Below the pieces are notes generated by a model, which made no database searches, was not told the DNA's origin, and saw only the letters and a program-made list of their open reading frames with translations. From assembly GCA_048526005.1 (NCBI GenBank), contig DBFVEH010000009.1, forward strand, positions 1 to 64,000: a stretch of DNA of 64,000 nucleotides, read 5' to 3'. The position numbers were made by a program, and so were the translations under genes. Shown here piece after piece: positions 8,730 to 17,545 of this stretch; the first letter of the stretch is position 1, and each line of letters begins with the position of its first letter. The stretch comes from QALR01 sp900552255. Lineage in GTDB: Bacteria; Bacillota; Clostridia; Oscillospirales; CAG-272.

Positions 8730-9556
8730 GACTTGATGTCCACGATAACAAGCTCCGGCGGATTGAATACGCGCGGCAGCTCGTTGCGGCACAATCCGCG
8801 GCTGACGATCATTGTGACGTCGTTTCCCAGCCGATAGCAGCCGCCGGCGTATTTCGGGAAAAGCCCTTGATTGGGCGCGTAAAGTCCGTTGATAAGATAG
8901 GGCACGCGCACCTGTCCGCCGTGCGCATGGCCGCACAGGACAAGCTCGAAGCCGCTTTCGGCATAAGCTTCCGTCCGTTCCGGACGGTGACAGAGTAGAA
9001 TACGGTAAGCATTCTCATTTTCCGCAGCAGCCCGGCCGCATTCCGCGAGCTGCTTTTGCCAGCCGGCAGGGCTGTTTTTGGGAAAGCCTGCGGGATCATC
9101 GACGCCGGCGATGAGGATATTTTGCCGGGCAAGCTTTGCGGCCGTGCCCTCCAAAACGGTGATGCCGTAGGAGCGGATCATTTTTTTAATAGTATCGATT
9201 TTGCCTGACCGGAACTCGTGGTTCCCGGTCACATAATAACACGGAAATTGCTTGCCAATGCCTGCAAAGAGGCATTTTGCACCGATCGCCGTCCTTCTGT
9301 CGTCCACGATGTCGCCGACAAGAAGAACCGCGTCCGGCTGCTCGTTCTCCACGGCGCGGAGCAGCTTTTCCTGCTTATTTCCGTAAAGGGTGCTGTGCAG
9401 ATCGGTCATAACCGTAAGTTTTACTGGCTCTGTGATTTTGTCGGATTGCAGAGCGTAGTGCCTTATGGAAAGATTTTCCTGAAGCGCGACCGCGCCGACG
9501 GCAGTGAGCGCCGCCGCTGCGGAAAGACCGATCCATATTTTATTTCTGTATTTCAT
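8708..9556 (-). CDS. Membrane-anchored calcineurin-like metallophosphoesterase (YkuE/YaeI type)
   Basis: 282 residues. An N-terminal hydrophobic helix (IWIGLSAAAALTAVGAVAL) anchors the protein, and the phosphoesterase metal motifs follow in order: DLHS (about 50), GDIVDD (about 80), GNHE (about 112), LCHRP (about 188) and GHAHGGQ (about 209). This spacing fits the YkuE/YaeI group, some members of which hydrolyse UDP-diacylglucosamine or act at the cell surface; the substrate here is not known. It lies 22 bases downstream of recO on the same strand and probably ends that operon, closing with the terminator at 8691-8729. Confidence 0.9.
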   Translation of the reverse strand: MKYRNKIWIGLSAAAALTAVGAVALQENLSIRHYALQSDKITEPVKLTVMTDLHSTLYGNKQEKLLRAVENEQPDAVLLVGDIVDDRRTAIGAKCLFAGIGKQFPCYYVTGNHEFRSGKIDTIKKMIRSYGITVLEGTAAKLARQNILIAGVDDPAGFPKNSPAGWQKQLAECGRAAAENENAYRILLCHRPERTEAYAESGFELVLCGHAHGGQVRVPYLINGLYAPNQGLFPKYAGGCYRLGNDVTMIVSRGLCRNELPRVFNPPELVIVDIKSKNPSKG

Positions 9557-9577
9557 ATCAAAATCCTTTTTGCGTAT

Positions 9578-10390
9578 TCAGGGATTGTCTCTGACGCTGT
9601 GATAAAAATCGAGCGTGGAAAAATTCCGCTCCAAATGGCAGAGCAGATATTTTTCGCAGACGGCGGAAAAGTCCCGCTGCGCGTCATCTTTCAGCTCGAA
9701 AGCGAAGATGCGCTCGAGCCGCGCATATACGGCGTATCGCATCGCAGCGAATACGGAGGGGGAAAGCAGAGAAATGAGCTGCCCCGTGTGATAGATGGAA
9801 TCTGCCTCGCTTTGCTTTGAGGCAGCGGCAGAAAGCGAGCTTTCCGCCGTGCGGAAGCAGTCCTCGCAGCGGAAAATGCCGCCCGATATGTCGAAATAAT
9901 AGGTTTCAAGCTCGGATTTGCCGCATCCCGCGCACGCGACAAGGTCGGGACGAAAGCCGGCTTCCGCCGCCGCGCGAAGCTCGAATACGGCTTTAATCTG
10001 CTCCATCGGCTTGATTTTATTCGCAATGGCGTGAAAACAGTTGAGCAGAAGCCGCAGAAGCGTTTCCTCATTTTGTTCTTCGAGCGCGATATCCGCGGCG
10101 ATATCCGCGAGGTATCCGGCCAGAGCCGCGCCCGCGAGCGTGTCGCGGATGTGATAAAAGCTTTCGATCAGGTCGCCGCTTCGTATGTAATATGTGCTTG
10201 CAGACTTGTAGAGCGTCATTTCCGAGTAGGAAAAAAGCTGCGTCGGCGTGAAAAGGGGGCTTTTCAGGCGCTTTGCGCCTCTTGCAAAAACAGAGATTTT
10301 GCCGTGGCCGGAGGTAAGCACCGTCATGATTTTGTCGTAATCGCCGATGGGCGTTTCTCTGAGGATGACGCCGCTTATGGTTTCGATCAT
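9578..10390 (-). CDS. recO: DNA repair protein RecO
   Basis: 270 residues. The N-terminal OB-fold begins METISGVILRETPIGDYDK (after M1), typical for RecO, and a zinc-binding cluster CAGC...CEDC lies around residues 155-180. RecO anneals SSB-coated DNA and loads RecA with RecR in the RecFOR pathway. The start at 10390 has AGGAGG on the minus strand (10396-10401). The frame stays open to 10525, but that extension comes from repeat copy B and should not be annotated as protein. Gene order era-recO is typical of Firmicutes; here the two are split by repeat copies B, C and D. Confidence 0.93.
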   Translation of the reverse strand: MIETISGVILRETPIGDYDKIMTVLTSGHGKISVFARGAKRLKSPLFTPTQLFSYSEMTLYKSASTYYIRSGDLIESFYHIRDTLAGAALAGYLADIAADIALEEQNEETLLRLLLNCFHAIANKIKPMEQIKAVFELRAAAEAGFRPDLVACAGCGKSELETYYFDISGGIFRCEDCFRTAESSLSAAASKQSEADSIYHTGQLISLLSPSVFAAMRYAVYARLERIFAFELKDDAQRDFSAVCEKYLLCHLERNFSTLDFYHSVRDNP

Positions 10391-10401
10391 GAAAAACCTC
10401 C

Positions 10402-10808
10402 TTTTGGTGCTTTTCTCCTTAGTGAGAAAAGTACATATCTTCTCCTTTGGAAAGGAGAAACGTGTCCTTTTCTTGTACGAACAAGAAAAGAACGAAAAGA
10501 AGCCGCAAGCCTCCGGCTTGACCATTTGTGCGGCTGGCAGCGGTTCGGTGGCGGCTATGAAAGACGGCGTCCACGCTCGCGAAGCTCGCGTGATCCGTCA
10601 GCCGCCGCCTCTTTCGCAAGCATCGCACCGGAGGGCGCTCACACGGCGCGCGCCTTGCGCCTGCGGGCGCAGGCTTCCCAGCCGCACTCAATTCCCGCAC
10701 GGCGAATGACGGAGAGCGCACGTAGATGCGCGGTTCCGTCTGTTGGGAGCCGTGTATATGCGCTTCTCAGCAGCACGATGAGAGTCCGAGACGGAGTCTC
10801 GGTGAGTC
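10402..10808 (-). repeat. Hairpin-rich repeat, copy B
   Basis: About 407 bp, opposite in orientation to copy A. Inverted repeats: 10407-10434 (GTGCTTTTCTC/GAGAAAAGTAC, one G.U-type pair), 10440-10459 (TTCTCCTTT/AAAGGAGAA), 10467-10490 (CTTTTCTTGT/ACAAGAAAAG), CAAGCC/GGCTTG around 10507-10521, and CCGAGAC/GTCTCGG at 10786-10802 at the junction with copy C. The recO end of the copy stops exactly at the recO ribosome-binding site; the material beyond the first hairpin differs from the other copies. Confidence 0.9.
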
Positions 10809-11211
10809 TTTTGGTGCTTTTCTCCTCAGTGAGAAAAGCACATATCTTCTCCTTGGCAAAGGAGAAACATGTTCTTTTCTTGTTCGGACAAGAAAAGAAC
10901 GAAAAGAAGCCGCAAACCTCCGGCTTGACCATTTGTGCGGCCGGCAGCGGTTCGATGGCGGCTATGAAAGACGGCGTCCACGCTCACTTCGTTCGCGTGA
11001 TCCGTCAACCGCCGCCCCTTTCGCAAGCATCACATCGGATGGCGCTCACACGGCGCGCGCCTTGCGCCTGCGGGCGCGAGCTTTTCAGCCGCACTCAATT
11101 CCCGCACAGCGAGGTTGCCCTGCAATGCGGGAGCATTGCATAGCACCGTGACTTGAACTTATTGCTGCACTTTAAACGGGTATAGATTGCTTTCAAGCTT
11201 ATACTTTGGTC
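10809..11211 (-). repeat. Hairpin-rich repeat, copy C (direct tandem of B)
   Basis: The landmark TTTTGGTGCTTTTCTCC occurs at 10402, 10809 and 11212, giving periods of 407 and 403 bp. Hairpins: 10814-10841 (GTGCTTTTCTC/GAGAAAAGCAC), 10847-10866 (TTCTCCTT/AAGGAGAA) and 10871-10900 (13-bp perfect arms GTTCTTTTCTTGT/ACAAGAAAAGAAC). After about 11100 the sequence diverges from copy B for its last 100 bases or so. Confidence 0.9.
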
Positions 11212-11246
11212 TTTTGGTGCTTTTCTCCTCAGTGAGAAAAGCACAT
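11212..11246 (-). repeat. Hairpin-rich repeat, truncated copy D
   Basis: Only the first hairpin module remains (GTGCTTTTCTC/GAGAAAAGCAC). It stops immediately before the era stop codon (11247-11249), so the hairpin is the first structure in the era 3' region. Confidence 0.85.
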
Positions 11247-12131
11247 TTATTCCTCTTTGAAGCCGAAATTTGCAATTACGGCGGTGTTGTCGCGCCAGTT
11301 TTCCTTGACCTTTACCCAAAGATCGAGGAAAACCTTGATGCCGAAGAATTTTTCCATGTCCTCGCGCGCCCATGTGCCGATTTTTTTGAGCATCTCGCCT
11401 TTTTTCCCGATGATGATGGGCTTATGAGACGCCTTTTCACAAAAAATTTCCGCCCGAATCGAAAGCAACGCCTTTTTTTCGGAAAAGCTTTCGATGACGA
11501 CGGCCGTTCCGTGCGGAATCTCATCGCCGAGAGCGACGAGGAGCTTTTCACGGATGATTTCGGAGGCGATGGCGCGTTCCGGCTGGTCGGTGATGATGTC
11601 GTCGGGGAAGAACCACGGTCCTTCGACGGCGAATTTATCGATTTCCTCGAAGATGATATCTACATTTTTTCCGTTTTTTGCGGAGATCGGAATGACGGCG
11701 TCAAAGGTATGATGCTCAGAAAAGCGTGTGATGGTGTCGCCGATTTCCTTGGCATTGCTGATATCCGTTTTGTTGATGATGAGCACGGTCGGGATTTTCG
11801 CGCCCTCGAAGCGGTGCAGAAGCTCTGTTTCCACAGGCCCGACATGGTCTCCCGCTTCGACAAGGAGCAGAATGACGTCTACATCCGCCGCGGCGCCGTC
11901 TGCGATCTTCATCATATAGGAGCCGAGCTTATTTTTCGGGCGGTGGATGCCGGGGGTGTCGAGAAAGACGTATTGTGTCTCCCCTTTGGTGAGGATACCT
12001 GTGATCTTGGTTCGCGTGGTCTGCGGCTTTGAGGAGACGATGGATACATGCTCTCCTAAAATGCTGTTGAGCAGCGTCGATTTGCCGACATTCGGCCGCC
12101 CGATGAGTGCCGCGAATAAATTCTTTTTCAT
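11247..12131 (-). CDS. era: GTPase Era
   Basis: 294 residues. The G1 motif GRPNVGKST (about 11-19), the G3 motif DTPGIH and the G4 motif NKTD are intact, followed by a C-terminal KH domain with the GKKGEMLKKIGTWARED segment. Era binds the 3' end of 16S rRNA and assists assembly of the 30S subunit at the membrane. It lies within the minus-strand cluster phoH-ybeY-aac(3) remnant-era, with recO separated by the repeat array. Confidence 0.96.
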   Translation of the reverse strand: MKKNLFAALIGRPNVGKSTLLNSILGEHVSIVSSKPQTTRTKITGILTKGETQYVFLDTPGIHRPKNKLGSYMMKIADGAAADVDVILLLVEAGDHVGPVETELLHRFEGAKIPTVLIINKTDISNAKEIGDTITRFSEHHTFDAVIPISAKNGKNVDIIFEEIDKFAVEGPWFFPDDIITDQPERAIASEIIREKLLVALGDEIPHGTAVVIESFSEKKALLSIRAEIFCEKASHKPIIIGKKGEMLKKIGTWAREDMEKFFGIKVFLDLWVKVKENWRDNTAVIANFGFKEE

Positions 12132-12173
12132 AAAAATGAGATTCCTTTCCCGCCGTCCGGCGGCAGCTTGATT

Positions 12174-12978
12174 TTATAAAAATTCAGGATGAAAGAGCGC
12201 AAATGCGGTCGCTTCCCGCATCGGGAAGAGCCGGCACTCCGCTTGTCCGACGAGGCCGATTTCCACGAGATCCGTCTGTGTTTCCAAGGCGGCGCCGACC
12301 ACGGGGAAGCGGTCGGAATCGAAATCCGTGTCGGAAAACCGTTTCCAAACTGCTTGTCCGTTTTCCAAAACGGAAGCTTCTATTTCGACGGTCTTTTTCG
12401 CGAGCATCGTTTCCGCATAATGAAGCGCTGAGAGACGATCGTATCCGACGCCGATGAGCAGCACCTTGGCATCCAGTCGCAGGCCTTTTCCAATCGGGAA
12501 TTGTCACCGAACTGCGGAGTCAGCGCGTGTCCCGCCGTTATGTAGGCGGCATCCTTTCCGCTCATGCAGAACGACGTCTGCGGGTGGCCGGAGCGGAGAG
12601 TCTCCGGATAATGCCGGAAGCATTCCGCGATTTTTCCCACGCCCTCGGAGGGCGCTTTGTCCTTGTCGAAGGGCGGCATGGCTTCTCTGACGGTGTCGTG
12701 CCACGCCTCCGGTACCGGCGGCGCCTCCCGCTTGGCGGGGGCGGAATTGCTGCGGTTATGCGCAGGCATGACGACGGTTCCGTTCTTTCCTACGGCATGG
12801 GGCAGCGCGTCGCAGACGGCAGCCGCTCCGCCGCAGACCCAGCTGATGGCGGAAAGCGAGGCGTGAACAAACAAAACGTCTCCCGAACGGACGCCGAGCC
12901 GCCGTAAATCCGTCCGATGGCGGAAAGCTAAGTGATGGGAATTTTGGTATGCCTGATGACGTCTGATTCCTTTGGCAT
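12174..12978 (-). pseudogene. Aminoglycoside N(3)-acetyltransferase-family gene with two frameshifts
   Basis: Reading across three frames on the minus strand rebuilds an AAC(3)/YokD-like protein: start at 12978 (MPKESDVIRHTKIPIT, AAAGGA ahead), then RRLGVRSGDVLFVHASLSAI, PHAVGKNGTVVMPAHN, and after a second shift AKVLLIGVGYDRLSALHYAE. The first frame breaks at a TAG (12928-12930); the second break is near 12469, where TGCGACTGGATGCC lacks one base. The span is 805 bp; restoring two bases gives 807 bp, or 268 residues plus stop, the normal family length. These enzymes acetylate antibiotics or other amines using acetyl-CoA. It sits between ybeY and era, where dgkA/cdd usually lie. It could be a real pseudogene or two assembly errors. 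Confidence 0.82.
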
Positions 12979-13004
12979 GGATATCCTTTCGCGGCCGCGC
13001 CGTC

Positions 13005-13502
13005 TTATGTGCGCGGAACGCCGATTTTCGTTAGAATTTCTTCCTGTTTTTGGTTCATATAGGTCTCGTCCTCCTCGGAGGTCTCATGATCGTAGCCGAG
13101 CAGATGCAGGGTCGAATGGACGGAAAGGAACGCAAATTCGCGTTCGGGCGAATGCCCGTATTCCGCCGCCTGCTCCACGGCTTTTTCGGCGGAGATGACG
13201 ATATCGCCGAGCAGAACGGCGTCATTTTCGGGATCGATGTCGCCTGCCGCCGTGCCTGTGTCAAGCTCTTTTTTCTCCCACATGGGGAAGGAGAGCACGT
13301 CGGTGGGCTTGTCCTTTCCCCGGTATTCGAGATTGAGCGCATGGATTTCCTCATTGTCGACAAAGCTCACGGAAACCTCCGCCGGACGGGGAAACGCCTC
13401 TCCTCGGAGCGTTTCCGACACGGCTTTCCGAATGAGCGCACGGACGGCGGGCGTGATGCTTACGGCTTTTTGCCGGTTTTGAAAATAAACGGTATGCTTC
13501 AT
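13005..13502 (-). CDS. ybeY: Endoribonuclease YbeY
   Basis: 165 residues with the family's zinc motif HSTLHLLGYDH (about 130-140) and the upstream segment LNLEYRGKDKPTDVLSFP. YbeY is a metal-dependent RNase involved in 16S rRNA 3' maturation and ribosome quality control. Its start overlaps the phoH stop by 4 bases, implying coupled translation; this pairing is conserved in Firmicutes. Confidence 0.95.
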   Translation of the reverse strand: MKHTVYFQNRQKAVSITPAVRALIRKAVSETLRGEAFPRPAEVSVSFVDNEEIHALNLEYRGKDKPTDVLSFPMWEKKELDTGTAAGDIDPENDAVLLGDIVISAEKAVEQAAEYGHSPEREFAFLSVHSTLHLLGYDHETSEEDETYMNQKQEEILTKIGVPRT

Positions 13503-14518
13503 TTGCCCTGTTCCTTTTTGGCGACACGGTATTTTTCACTTTTCGCCCGTTTCTCACGTTCGTATTTTTCATAGGCGAGAATGATGCGCTGAACGAGCTT
13601 GTGGCGCACGACGTCGCGTTCGGAAAATTCATGGATGGCGATGCCCTCGATGCCGCGCAGAATCCGCATGGCCTCGACAAGGCCGCTCCGCGCGCCGGAC
13701 GGTAAATCCGTTTGCGTGATATCGCCCGTCACGACGGCTTTCGAGTTAAAACCGAGCCTTGTCAAGAACATTTTCATCTGTTCCGGCGTGGTATTCTGCG
13801 CTTCGTCGAGGATGATGAAGCTGTCGTCGAGCGTTCGCCCGCGCATATAGGCGAGCGGCGCGATTTCGATGGTGCCGCGCTCGATATGCTTCTGATACGT
13901 TTCCGCGCCGAGCATTTCAAACAGCGCGTCGTGAAGCGGCCGCAGATACGGGTCGATTTTCGTTTGCAGATCGCCCGGCAGAAAGCCGAGTTTTTCCCCC
14001 GCTTCCACGGCGGGGCGTGTCAGAATGATGCGGGAAACCTCCTTGCTGCGCAGCGCGGTGGAGGCCGCCGCAACGGCGAGAAACGTTTTTCCCGTTCCGG
14101 CGGGACCGATGCCGAGAATGACGGTGTTTTTCTTGATGGCGTCGATATATTTCTTCTGTCCGAGCGTTTTTGCCTTGATGGGCTTGCCTTTCGTGGTGAC
14201 GCAGATGCAGTCGTCGCCGAAATGCTCGAGCGGCTCTCCGCTTTTCACCATGGAGACGACGTATTCGACGCTTTGCTCCGAGATTTCGCTGCCCATCTCC
14301 GCCATGTTTTTCAGATATTCGAGCGCCGTATAGGCGGCGAGCACCGCGCCGCTGTCCTCGCCTCGGATGACGACGGCGTCTCCGGCGGTTTTTTCCGTGT
14401 CGCGGTTGACGACGGAAACGCCGAAGGCCTTTTCGATGACGGCAATATTACAGTCGAAGTTGCCGAAAAGCGCGGCGGTTTGCAGGGCGGTGTCGGTGAG
14501 AAGTGTTTTTTCGTACAT
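13499..14518 (-). CDS. phoH: PhoH-like ATPase
   Basis: 339 residues. The Walker A motif GPAGTGKT lies at about 138-145, with FIILDEAQNT as Walker B and VVTGDITQTDLP as a later helicase-like motif. The N-terminal part resembles the KH-like domain of PhoH/YbeZ proteins, which work with YbeY in RNA metabolism. Encoded directly upstream of ybeY with a 4-base overlap. The spacing to the preceding glycosidase-like gene is 27 bases, so it is probably in the same transcript as yqfC-yqfD. Confidence 0.94.
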   Translation of the reverse strand: MYEKTLLTDTALQTAALFGNFDCNIAVIEKAFGVSVVNRDTEKTAGDAVVIRGEDSGAVLAAYTALEYLKNMAEMGSEISEQSVEYVVSMVKSGEPLEHFGDDCICVTTKGKPIKAKTLGQKKYIDAIKKNTVILGIGPAGTGKTFLAVAAASTALRSKEVSRIILTRPAVEAGEKLGFLPGDLQTKIDPYLRPLHDALFEMLGAETYQKHIERGTIEIAPLAYMRGRTLDDSFIILDEAQNTTPEQMKMFLTRLGFNSKAVVTGDITQTDLPSGARSGLVEAMRILRGIEGIAIHEFSERDVVRHKLVQRIILAYEKYEREKRAKSEKYRVAKKEQGK

Positions 14519-14545
14519 AGATACTCCTTGTTTTTTACGTATTGC

Positions 14546-16252
14546 TTAAACGTTTCGCAGCTTGTCCTCCGCCGCTTCAAAAAAGCGCGGATCGCCTTTG
14601 CCGCTTTTGCAGAGCTCGTCCCAAATTTCATAGACGGCGGCGTTCCAGCCCTGATTGGCCTTGACGCCGTTCCCTTTGAGCGTGTGCATATATTCATGTG
14701 TCGCGCCGTCGTAGTCGAGATCGATGAAAAGCCGCCATATCATGTTGTCCGCCGCGTCCGGCGCGCCGTGCAAATGGGCATCGATGTGGAACAGCATCTC
14801 ATAAATGTGGTAGGATCCGCCGTTGGCGTACCGGCCGAGATCCATTTTTGCCATTTCCGGGTGAATATAGCCATATGCGCCATAGGCTTCCATCGGCAGA
14901 TATTCGCCGTCCGGGGCGGATGCAATCTTCGTTCCGTGGGGCGTTTTTGCCTTGCTTTCCATGATGCGGCGATAGGTCTTGAGCACGATTTCGTCCGGCA
15001 GAAAGGTGTTTCCGAACAGAATGGCATGAAAGAGGTCTCCGATCCCAAAATCCAGCGCGAGATACGGTTTTTTTGCGCTCATGGGGATATATTCGCCGTT
15101 GTAAAGCGCAAGATAACGAGCGATCGCCTTCTCGTATGCGTCATGGATCTTAAAGCCCAGCTCCTTTGCCGCGCGTAGCGCGCAGACGCAGAGTCCCTGC
15201 GAATAGGCGTCCACATCGTCGAATTCAAAGCAGCAGATGTCGAACCAGTTGCGGAAGGCTCCATGTTCGTCGCAGTTGGGATAAAAGCCGCCGTCGTCAG
15301 GCTTCTTGGCAAGGCAGGCCATCATGATGTCGTATGCCTTGCGGGCAAGCTCCGGGTTGAAGGCTCCTCCTTTTTTGACGACGCGATAGGACCAAATCAG
15401 ATAAATCAGGGAATTTTCCGCTTCTTTCAGCCAATCCTCGCGGAAAGCGTGATAGCACGGCATTTCCATTTCGACGGGGAGAATCCACGTCTGATAAAAG
15501 GAGTCGCGCACATACTGGCAGTTGGCGTACTGAATGCCCGCCACGATCCAGAAGTCGCTTGTTCCGGATTCGTTGCGGCGGTAGTGCATGTAGTTGCTGG
15601 CAAACGAGACGGCGTGATAAGCGCTGCCGCGGCCGTCGCCCCAAACATCGTCGATCGTGAGAAAGGCTTCGCGCCGAATGGCTTTCAGCGAGGCTGCCTC
15701 ACAGCGTTTCATGATGAATTGGAATGTGTGTGTTTTCCCGCCGCCGATCTCGTGATAATACGGCGAAAACGCATCCCCCTCGAAATTCGGGGAGCCGCCG
15801 GGATCGCCGGAGGAGAGGTAAAATTCTCCGGTTTCCGGGAGAAAATGCTGCGTTGTGTAGTTGTCGCAGTGGCCGGGCTGGTCGGAGATGAAAAGCTCGG
15901 TTTTGCCCCGCTCCATTACCGCCGCCATCGGCACGGCGCTGCCGTCCATTTTGAAATGATAATTGCGGTAGTCGTGCGGGCTTTGCCGCAGAAGCTGCTC
16001 ATGCTCGCATCGCCCGTTGAAGGAATACAGCGTCCCGTCCCCTTTTCCGTAAAGGGAAAAATAGCATGGAACGGCCGCATCCGCCGCGGCGGTAAGCGTC
16101 ACGAGCATCACGTCTCCTTTTTGGGAAAAAGCTGCCGTGACGCGGATATTCCGGCATTGGCTTTCCCGTATGCCCTCATGCGGAAAGACCTCTCCGATAT
16201 CGAAAAGCGGATAAGCTCCCTTTTTGTCATGTAAAAGAATGCTGTATGTCAT
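14546..16252 (-). CDS. Six-hairpin glycosidase-like protein, unassigned family
   Basis: 568 residues from the ATG at 16252, where AAGGAG sits 8 bases ahead; the longer frame to 16294 has no such site. No signal peptide. The N-terminal 180 residues look beta-rich; the rest has repeated helical hairpins rich in Trp, Tyr and Asp (DDGGFYPNCDEHGAFRNWF, MEAYGAYGYIHPEMAK, ANQGWNAAVYEIWDEL), typical of (alpha/alpha)6-barrel glycoside hydrolases. I cannot name a GH family or the acid/base residues. It is inserted between yqfD and phoH, which are normally adjacent, which suggests gain in this lineage. Confidence 0.7.
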   Translation of the reverse strand: MTYSILLHDKKGAYPLFDIGEVFPHEGIRESQCRNIRVTAAFSQKGDVMLVTLTAAADAAVPCYFSLYGKGDGTLYSFNGRCEHEQLLRQSPHDYRNYHFKMDGSAVPMAAVMERGKTELFISDQPGHCDNYTTQHFLPETGEFYLSSGDPGGSPNFEGDAFSPYYHEIGGGKTHTFQFIMKRCEAASLKAIRREAFLTIDDVWGDGRGSAYHAVSFASNYMHYRRNESGTSDFWIVAGIQYANCQYVRDSFYQTWILPVEMEMPCYHAFREDWLKEAENSLIYLIWSYRVVKKGGAFNPELARKAYDIMMACLAKKPDDGGFYPNCDEHGAFRNWFDICCFEFDDVDAYSQGLCVCALRAAKELGFKIHDAYEKAIARYLALYNGEYIPMSAKKPYLALDFGIGDLFHAILFGNTFLPDEIVLKTYRRIMESKAKTPHGTKIASAPDGEYLPMEAYGAYGYIHPEMAKMDLGRYANGGSYHIYEMLFHIDAHLHGAPDAADNMIWRLFIDLDYDGATHEYMHTLKGNGVKANQGWNAAVYEIWDELCKSGKGDPRFFEAAEDKLRNV

Positions 16253-16312
16253 GTTTTGCTTCTCCTTATTTTTATGCGGTCTTTGTCGGGTCAACCGACG
16301 ATCGAGACGCGG

Positions 16313-17491
16313 TCAGTCCGTTTCGATTTTGACCTCCTCCGTGATGTCGATGATACATTCTACTTCCTCACGGAGGGAGATGCCGTTTTCGTCCTCGGAG
16401 AAATGCGTGTGTCTTGCAAGGATTTCCGCGTTTTCGAGGTCGCCGTCGCAGAGCCTGTGAAGCTCCTCATAGGCGAGCTTCAGCGCCTCGGTCTGCGTGA
16501 GCGTTTTTTCTTTCATTTCGTATTCCGCATAGGTCGTTTCCGTGATGAAAATGGGAAGCTTGATCTTTCCGAACAGATAAAGCCGCCTTTCATTTTCTAT
16601 TCTATCACAACTTTCGGTGGAAATGCTATCTTTTCCGAAAAGATTTATCGTTTTTGAAAAAATTTTTATGGATTTCTGCTTTATGAAGTTGCCCGTATAG
16701 ACCTTTTCCTCCAGCTGATACGGAATTTCAACGTCATACGTGAGCGTGACCCTTGCCGTGACCTCGCCGCGTGCGCGCACAAGACGGTAGCCGAGCGCAT
16801 TGGAATCGATGACGCCGCTGACGAGAAGCTGTCCTTTTTTGACGATCTGTCCGTGCTTCACGGCGGCGACGCCTCCCGTGATCTCTAACGCTTCGATCTG
16901 TCCGTCGAAGGCTGCGATGAGATTGGAGGGCGCCTGCGTGTCGACCTCCTGCGCGTCGTCGCTCCTCTCGCGCACCTCGACGGAGGCGACCGTACCGCGC
17001 AGATTCAGCGTGATCCAAGAAAGTCCGTCCACCTCGAGAACCATCGCCTGCTCGATTTTTTCCGTATCGAGAGACGGGATATAGGCGCCGAGCTTCACGC
17101 CGTGCCGTTCCAGCGCGTCGGTGATCGTCTTGGCGGGGATTTTATCCGTTCCGGTGACGGTGATGTCCCACACAAAAAAGGAGGATGTGACGATAAGGGC
17201 GAGCGCGGCAAGCGCGCCCACGGCAAGCCCGATCCGTCCCTTATAGCGGCGAAGCAGCGCGCGCATTCCCAAAAGTGTGCGCGTCTCTTCCGAAAAGCGG
17301 TTCTCGCCGCGCAGCTTTTCATATTCCTTGAAATACGGGATATAAAGACAAAAAGACAGCGTGCCGTCGTCCGTTTCAAGACCGTAGAACGGAATGTCGT
17401 GCGATACGAGAAAATTAAGAGCGCGTTTTCCGTCGCATTCGTTTACGAATATCCGATAGCTGCTTCTGATAAAGGTGAGTGCCTTTCCCAT
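16313..17491 (-). CDS. yqfD: Sporulation protein YqfD
   Basis: 392 residues. The N-terminus GKALTFIRSSYRIFVNECDG is followed by a membrane helix (IGLAVGALAALALIVTSSFF, about 87-106), then the typical VWDITVTGTDKI extracytoplasmic start and a long domain with GLSWITLNLRGTVASVEVRE. YqfD is a conserved membrane protein of the mother cell during sporulation. GGAGG lies ahead of the start. It follows yqfC by 54 bases, the usual pairing. Confidence 0.93.
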   Translation of the reverse strand: MGKALTFIRSSYRIFVNECDGKRALNFLVSHDIPFYGLETDDGTLSFCLYIPYFKEYEKLRGENRFSEETRTLLGMRALLRRYKGRIGLAVGALAALALIVTSSFFVWDITVTGTDKIPAKTITDALERHGVKLGAYIPSLDTEKIEQAMVLEVDGLSWITLNLRGTVASVEVRERSDDAQEVDTQAPSNLIAAFDGQIEALEITGGVAAVKHGQIVKKGQLLVSGVIDSNALGYRLVRARGEVTARVTLTYDVEIPYQLEEKVYTGNFIKQKSIKIFSKTINLFGKDSISTESCDRIENERRLYLFGKIKLPIFITETTYAEYEMKEKTLTQTEALKLAYEELHRLCDGDLENAEILARHTHFSEDENGISLREEVECIIDITEEVKIETD

Positions 17492-17545
17492 GGTTTCCTC
17501 CGATCTGCCGTTTGCGGCAAGTCAATATTCGGGTTCGTTTTTCTT

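Noticed and set aside
10391..10525. N-terminal extension of recO by 45 residues
   Set aside because: The extension is repeat sequence, and a strong AGGAGG lies directly before the internal ATG that matches the RecO family start.
10402..11246. CRISPR array
   Set aside because: Units are about 405 bp and nearly identical throughout, without short regular repeats and unique spacers, and no cas genes are present.
13712..15178. 488-codon open frame antisense to phoH and the glycosidase-like gene
   Set aside because: It crosses two recognisable minus-strand genes and has no recognisable domain.
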